A stretch of DNA of 10,634 nucleotides, from the NCBI GenBank assembly GCA_934725735.1, contig CAKVCP010000073.1:1-10634 (forward strand), read 5' to 3'. Below, piece by piece: positions 8,301-10,634 of the stretch (position 1 is its first letter; each line of letters opens with the position of its first letter). This stretch comes from an uncultured Thermoguttaceae bacterium. Its GTDB lineage: Bacteria; Planctomycetota; Planctomycetia; Pirellulales; Thermoguttaceae. Below the pieces are notes generated by a model, which saw only the letters and a program-made list of their open reading frames with translations, was not told the DNA's origin and did not search any database. The translations under genes and the position numbers were made by a program.

Positions 8301-8861
8301 AAGGAGGGGTTCGCTAAAGAGAAGAACGCCCATGTGGAAGAGCGACGTCAGTGGGTGCGCATTAGCGCGGAATTCGGCTTAGCGACAGGTCTTCTCAAGG
8401 ATAACTCAGTGAAAGTGACGGAAGGCGTTCACGCGCTTCTTTGCGACGTATCGGGGCCTAACGTTCGCGCTACGCTTTTCGATTCCTCGTCGTGGCCGAA
8501 TCAATCGATCGTGTTCAATAGCTCGGAGGCGACCTATCGTTCCGTGGCGACGAGTCCTGAGAGCAAGGGAAACGTGGAGGCGGACGCCCGCGGCAACGTG
8601 ACTTTTCGGTTAGGAGAGTATACGGGCGCTTGCGAGAGTTTAAGCTACTCGTCGACGAAGAAACTAGTGACGTTGACGGGCTCTGGGAACGCGAAGGCGC
8701 GAATAGTTCAGCAGGCGTATTCTGGGGCTCCGCGAACGACCCTCGCCGAATTCATGACGGGAAGGATTCGTTTGGGCTCGGATATGAAGTTAGAAGTGGA
8801 GGGGGGCGAAATCAAGCTTAATAACGAGACGCTTAGCGGGCTGAAACGCAAGGAGAAGTAG
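5316..8861 (+). CDS. Giant membrane-anchored LptC/OstA-like repeat protein
   Basis: A 1181-residue protein of uncertain function, numbered here from Met at 5316. An in-frame ATG at 5262 would add 18 polar residues, but it lacks a ribosome-binding site and coincides with the predicted transcription start. The ATG at 5316 has GAGGAA at 5301-5306 and begins directly with MKR and a hydrophobic helix (~4-20), giving LptC-like topology: short cytoplasmic N-terminus, one membrane anchor, large periplasmic domain. The rest is beta-rich with recurring segments that resemble OstA/LptA jellyroll strands: FNGDVDAILKS (335-345), YYNVEKREFKLLN (433-445), AGNVRFRGENALGE (708-721), WTGGVAFDGNYLRF (814-827) and, clearest, a C-terminal module from GNVTFRLGEYTGACESLSYS (1093-1112) to VTLTGSG (1118-1124). 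LptC is normally ~190 residues, so this would be a fused multi-module version, perhaps a periplasmic bridge for LPS or lipid. Assignment rests on pattern only; a generic planctomycete envelope protein is the alternative. Confidence 0.6.
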   Translation: MKRAIISFLILLAATPIWLRLFPETREDEAQVKSVRSEARSWGEAPEDELQKRVEEYLDVDRLFPDPNDWRRQDPIFIAYEGTYFLFLKNWPQYDPRRNDVPIEICSFVWLPPATPDELELDKEDIVAARSRRAIVLEMKDVVIAFNRNIGNFLTSNKRGGAVFEPAAFKTAQVNGEFVVRGGDETDEKNLNFSFRTRGVLLSPKQLRSNSKFTFQIGQHYGTGQGLSISFTVPIDLKDYIAKSQRHEIEEAKTDEERETAFLNETFRDGNLSSGVSIESVELSNIDLIHLFPRAFRFDPGGKRSSASVDELEVGCQKGVHFERSALPGEWVIRFNGDVDAILKSNMERVCRLKGDSFQLYFQDHEMQKLAESSFPSVRNRTLRTKPSGKLARLQTTKLLVKGEDAPLTFVYVPASTDSSKSRSVKVQAMRAYYNVEKREFKLLNTLDGPGAGAPDPQGAPLANIAPVIVTVTEETRGGPSYVSSLKSPMIVANFDENSELASLNAVEEGSITTKLTSVKNETFNVESSWEKGLLICPVKGDDGFSDGTYRMVTSGTTRCVAEGIGAFEAKEANFWFRLEQSEAASSNVANLYGRGDSSSSRFSMTPICAIFSDSVKLETERGSLRVKELARIRFSDQSGRQGSGSLVASNSETPTMDGLAESFSGGANGSAPTGTFEVEGDHLDLDCELFFPASGRGTLRLIRSTLAGNVRFRGENALGEVVASFDSDCVTASNPLTPEMKFLVWSQSKNAVLNLNGMNLEGKKTYVDAARNMIQIYGPGKVALQPSTPKKKGGNSKSTALDSLSSESFIVEWTGGVAFDGNYLRFLSNSTFAAEASTKEAAALAAAVEELVRGIDPIVAGEFAVTLADSPSNDEDGVRLTMSDGYMVCDETRVTPKEHIDLLNFKTDGDSLPEIDSVECLSHSTERPVVMHYQTRSLEANAADTFNGYYNLQCSGIHVDWNNESFTVDRGGYLEATLLSNDGGVSSLDAGVVDKEGFAKEKNAHVEERRQWVRISAEFGLATGLLKDNSVKVTEGVHALLCDVSGPNVRATLFDSSSWPNQSIVFNSSEATYRSVATSPESKGNVEADARGNVTFRLGEYTGACESLSYSSTKKLVTLTGSGNAKARIVQQAYSGAPRTTLAEFMTGRIRLGSDMKLEVEGGEIKLNNETLSGLKRKEK

Positions 8862-8905
8862 CGAATTCTTTTTTACGAATAAAACAAAACTTGAATAAAA
8901 AACGC

Positions 8906-8933
8906 TTGCGTTCTGAAAAAACTCTGCTAGAAT
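8906..8933 (+). promoter_or_regulatory. Promoter of the tRNA-Gly gene
   Basis: TTGCGT (8906-8911) and TAGAAT (8928-8933) are 16 nt apart, a good sigma-70 match in the AT-rich gap after the upstream gene. Transcription would begin near 8940, leaving a leader of about 37 nt before the mature tRNA, to be removed by RNase P. No clear intrinsic terminator for the upstream gene was found between 8862 and this promoter, so readthrough may contribute. Confidence 0.6.
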
Positions 8934-8976
8934 ACGTTGAAACACGGGATATAAGTCCTTAAAACGTTAGAATTTT

Positions 8977-9047
8977 GCGTCCGTAGTGTAGCGGTAACAC
9001 GGTAGCTTCCCAAGCTCCAGTTGTGGGTTCGACTCCCATCGGACGCT
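8977..9047 (+). tRNA. tRNA-Gly (anticodon CCC)
   Basis: A full 71-nt cloverleaf. The acceptor stem GCGTCCG/CGGACGC is perfect over seven pairs with discriminator T at 9047. The D arm is GTGT-AGCGGTA-ACAC. The anticodon loop TTCCCAA (9007-9013) carries CCC at 9009-9011, reading GGG. The T arm is GTGGG-TTCGACT-CCCAT. The loop closely resembles E. coli tRNA-Gly(CCC). The 3' CCA is not encoded (CTC follows), so it must be added by the CCA-adding enzyme. One oddity: the anticodon stem GTAGC/GCTCC has a U-C mismatch at the second pair (positions 28-42). Confidence 0.93.
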
Positions 9048-9100
9048 CTCCTTGGTTAGATGGTTCCTTTGAGTTCCGTTCAAGGTTGGTTGTCATGTAG

Positions 9101-9133
9101 AAACGTCGTTGCCTTTTTGCACGACGTTTTTTT
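9101..9133 (+). terminator. Intrinsic terminator after tRNA-Gly
   Basis: AAACGTCGT (9101-9109) pairs perfectly with ACGACGTTT (9121-9129). With a bulged T, two more G-C pairs close a CTTTTT loop. The T-run extends to 9133. It ends the tRNA transcript 54 nt after the mature end. On the opposite strand the same stem is followed by only three T residues, so it could act weakly for the convergent DUF89 gene, whose stop is 30 nt away. Confidence 0.88.
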
Positions 9134-9162
9134 ATTCGTTCTTCTCCGTCGCGTTTTTCCTG

Positions 9163-10038
9163 TTATGACTGGAAAAGGATCGCGAGATCGTTGAGGTTGG
9201 CGCCGACAACCTTGGCGATGAACGGACATTTTACTTTAAAGAGGAACGCGATTTCTTTCGCCTTAAAGCGCGGATCCCCTTCCCATAGCGTTTCAAAGTT
9301 TGCGAGCCCTTTGGCGACGACAAGATCGGCGGCGACGAAGCGTTCTTTGAATTCGTCGCTGGTGAAGTCGAAAATCACGCCGAGTCCGTCTCCGCCGTTT
9401 GACATGACGGGAACGACGGCGTCGAGACCAACTTCATGAGCGTCTTCGAGAAGCGCGTCGTTGATGATGGGGGCCCCGCGGGTTACGACGACAACTTCTT
9501 TCTTGAATTGATCGGAGACGAGCGTCTCGATAAGGAGACGATCGTAGACGATTTCGCCCGCGTTGTCTGTGAGGTAGAGAATTGATTTAGCGCGATGAAA
9601 GGCGTCGCGAAGTTTCTCAATTGAGCCGTGCAAAGGTTGCGAGGTCGCCGCTCCGATCATCTCGTTGACGCGTTCTTCCGTGATCGATTCCATGGCGAAG
9701 TCAATCGAGTTGCCGGCGATCGCTAGACGAACCGTCGTTTCAAAGGGATCGGCGGATTCGCGGATCCAGCGTTGCAGGACGTCCCACCGTTCTAGCGCCG
9801 AGCGGTTGAAGAATTTCTTCTTTTCGTAATAAGGATCGGGATTGTTGGTGATTTCTCGAACGGCGCGATGGACAAGCGCGCCAAGATAGGGAGAGGGGGC
9901 CGTCAATCCTTCCTCGAGTTGGATACGCATCGTTCTTTCAAGGACGCGCTCGTGAATCTTCGGGTCTTGTGAAACAAAGCGCGCCGCCTCAAGTGCTTGA
10001 CGTTGAATACATACGACGCAGTCAAGAGCGTGAAACAT
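9163..10038 (-). CDS. DUF89/ARMT1-like damage-control phosphatase domain protein
   Basis: A 291-residue protein of the DUF89 (ARMT1-like, AF1104-type) family: metal-dependent phosphatases proposed to remove toxic or damaged phosphometabolites such as sugar phosphates. The N-terminal cysteine pair C7/C10 (DCVVC) is typical of the prokaryotic subfamily. Core motifs follow in order: AGNSIDF (108-114), TDNAGEIVYD (157-166) with the metal-binding Asp/Asn, TRGAPIINDA (186-195), ADLVVAKGLANFETL (237-251) and the C-terminal KCPFIAKVVG (270-279). The start at 10038 has AAAGGA on the - strand (10051-10046), seven bases upstream, and puts the cysteine motif near the N-terminus as expected. The frame stays open to a TTG at 10254, but that 72-residue extension is Phe/Ser/Asn-rich, has no ribosome-binding site, and reflects the odd base composition upstream. 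It converges on the tRNA gene. The physiological substrate cannot be told from sequence. Confidence 0.85.
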   Translation of the reverse strand: MFHALDCVVCIQRQALEAARFVSQDPKIHERVLERTMRIQLEEGLTAPSPYLGALVHRAVREITNNPDPYYEKKKFFNRSALERWDVLQRWIRESADPFETTVRLAIAGNSIDFAMESITEERVNEMIGAATSQPLHGSIEKLRDAFHRAKSILYLTDNAGEIVYDRLLIETLVSDQFKKEVVVVTRGAPIINDALLEDAHEVGLDAVVPVMSNGGDGLGVIFDFTSDEFKERFVAADLVVAKGLANFETLWEGDPRFKAKEIAFLFKVKCPFIAKVVGANLNDLAILFQS

Positions 10039-10260
10039 GAGGACGTCCTTTCTTTTGAGGGGAAGAGAATTCAAAACTAAACAAATGATATGAAGAAGAA
10101 ATAGTGGAACAAGGGAGAAAAGGAAAACTGAGTAGACGGAGTTTTTTTGAGGAAAGTTGGATTTATTGGAAAAATTGTAAAATGTGTTAGTAAAGAAATA
10201 ATTAAGAAAAGGTGCGTAAGAGGTATTGAAACAAAAAAATAGAAAGTTTTTCAATGAAAT
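10039..10260 (-). promoter_or_regulatory. AT-rich, pyrimidine-rich, G-poor leader of the DUF89 gene
   Basis: Non-coding stretch upstream of the DUF89 start. Over 10081-10260 the + strand has 84 A, 45 T, 44 G and only 7 C, so the - strand transcript would contain 44 C but only 7 G and be about 71% pyrimidine. Overall GC is about 28%, well below the neighbouring genes. Apart from the ribosome-binding site at 10046-10051 I found no convincing -35/-10 pair; TTGAAA on the - strand (from 10252) is a weak candidate. A C-over-G, unstructured leader is what Rho utilisation sites look like, but this is inference. Confidence 0.35.
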
Positions 10261-10294
10261 TTGACCGCTATTCTTACTCTAATTTACCCGTTTT

Positions 10295-10302
10295 GATATA
10301 AT
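10295..10302 (+). promoter_or_regulatory. Extended -10 promoter facing the right window edge
   Basis: TGATATAA followed by T at 10302 forms a TGnTATAAT extended -10 element, with TATAAT at 10297-10302. The -35 region is weak: TTACTC (10274-10279) is at the right 17-nt spacing, while the better match TTGACC (10261-10266) is 30 nt away. Transcription would start near 10309 and run right. No gene with a good start follows within the window, which suggests a non-coding RNA or a long leader. Confidence 0.5.
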
Positions 10303-10308
10303 AACGGA

Positions 10309-10401
10309 GTCTGGGGACTTGACCTTGTTTCAAAGCCTAACGAGATTTAGGGTAGGCTTCTTCGTATTAAAGGGATACGTTTTATCAAAGACGACCCCGA
10401 C
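10309..10401 (+). ncRNA. Candidate structured RNA or 5' leader
   Basis: The stretch begins at the predicted transcription start and can close on itself: GTC-T-GGGG (10309-10316) pairs with CCCCGAC (10395-10401), with one bulged T. Inside are AAGCCTA/TAGGCTT (10333-10339 with 10353-10359) and CGTAT/ATACG (10363-10367 with 10375-10379, seven-base loop). A competing hairpin CCTAA/TTAGG (10336-10340 with 10347-10351) overlaps the first, so two states are possible. It does not resemble RNase P RNA, tmRNA, SRP RNA or 6S RNA as far as I can tell. Chance pairing is a real alternative. Confidence 0.27.
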
Positions 10402-10524
10402 AAAGATTCATGTTGTAAACGCGACGTTTTCATGCGCCAAACAAAGAAGAGCGTTTCACTCCAGATAATAGGGGTAGAGACGGCGAGGTTTGGTTCTTTT
10501 ATCAACTTTAGCGGCGTCTTTGAT
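10384..10524. repeat. 10-bp perfect inverted repeat in the right-end intergenic DNA
   Basis: ATCAAAGACG (10384-10393) recurs as its reverse complement CGTCTTTGAT (10515-10524), separated by 121 nt. Pairing of the arms would compete with, or form a pseudoknot with, the closing stem of the candidate RNA at 10309-10401. The rest of 10402-10634 shows only a small hairpin AAACG-CGA-CGTTT (10417-10429) and no supported gene. Confidence 0.35.
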
Positions 10525-10634
10525 TTTCATTGAAGAATGGCGAAGTCGATAGCCGATAAAGAGCGAAGAGATAAAAAGACGTGGTTTTCCTCAGACTGCA
10601 TGTGCGAACGAAACGCCGCAGTTAGCCGCGTCCG

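Noticed and set aside
10039..10254. In-frame N-terminal extension of the DUF89 protein by 72 residues from a TTG codon
   Set aside because: It has no ribosome-binding site, is Phe/Ser/Asn-rich from base composition alone, and pushes the conserved cysteine pair far from the N-terminus. The ATG at 10038 has AAAGGA at good spacing.
10456..10530. 24-residue basic peptide on the - strand (begins MKIKDAAKVDKR, ends RRLYPYYLE)
   Set aside because: The ATG has no ribosome-binding site and the ORF is too short to support alone. The frame stays open upstream without another start. It deserves a genome-wide search because it could be part of a repeated element.
10537..10634. + strand ORF starting MAKSIADKERRDKK and running off the window
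   Set aside because: Only 32 codons are visible, there is no Shine-Dalgarno sequence (TGAAGA precedes the ATG), and no family is recognisable. The window end cuts off any further evidence.

Overview
The window most likely comes from a planctomycete chromosome. The main evidence is the 1055-residue protein at 1053-4220. It carries a discoidin-like domain, a beta-propeller, the hydrazine-synthase-alpha (HzsA)-related core and three c-type heme motifs, an architecture typical of Planctomycetota. The tRNA without an encoded CCA and the very large periplasmic OstA/LptC-like protein fit this but are not specific. No mobile element, CRISPR array or rRNA is visible.

Layout. Four genes lie on the + strand: a UDP-glucuronate decarboxylase (36-1010), the HzsA-related multiheme protein (1053-4220), a ribokinase (4294-5208), and a giant membrane-anchored protein that looks like tandem LptC/OstA modules (best start 5316, end 8861). 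The gaps between the first three are short (42 and 73 nt), so they could be co-transcribed. The fourth gene has its own well-formed promoter at 5225-5253. A tRNA-Gly(CCC) follows at 8977-9047, flanked by its own promoter (8906-8933) and a strong intrinsic terminator (9101-9133). A DUF89/ARMT1-like phosphatase is convergent on the - strand (9163-10038).

The last ~600 nt hold no convincing gene. Next to the DUF89 start is an AT-rich leader with extreme strand asymmetry: on the - strand it is pyrimidine-rich and almost free of G. Beyond it, a + strand extended -10 box (10295-10302) is followed at once by a stretch that can fold into a closed, branched RNA with two mutually exclusive hairpins. 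This end is the least explained part of the window and the best place to look for something new.

Functionally, the decarboxylase (UDP-xylose supply for surface glycans) and the OstA/LptC-like protein (possible lipid or LPS transfer across the periplasm) both point to the cell envelope. The multiheme protein is exported. The ribokinase and DUF89 phosphatase are cytoplasmic sugar-phosphate or metabolite-repair enzymes. No joint pathway is evident, and I see no complete new system. The points of interest are the two large exported proteins and the non-coding right end.
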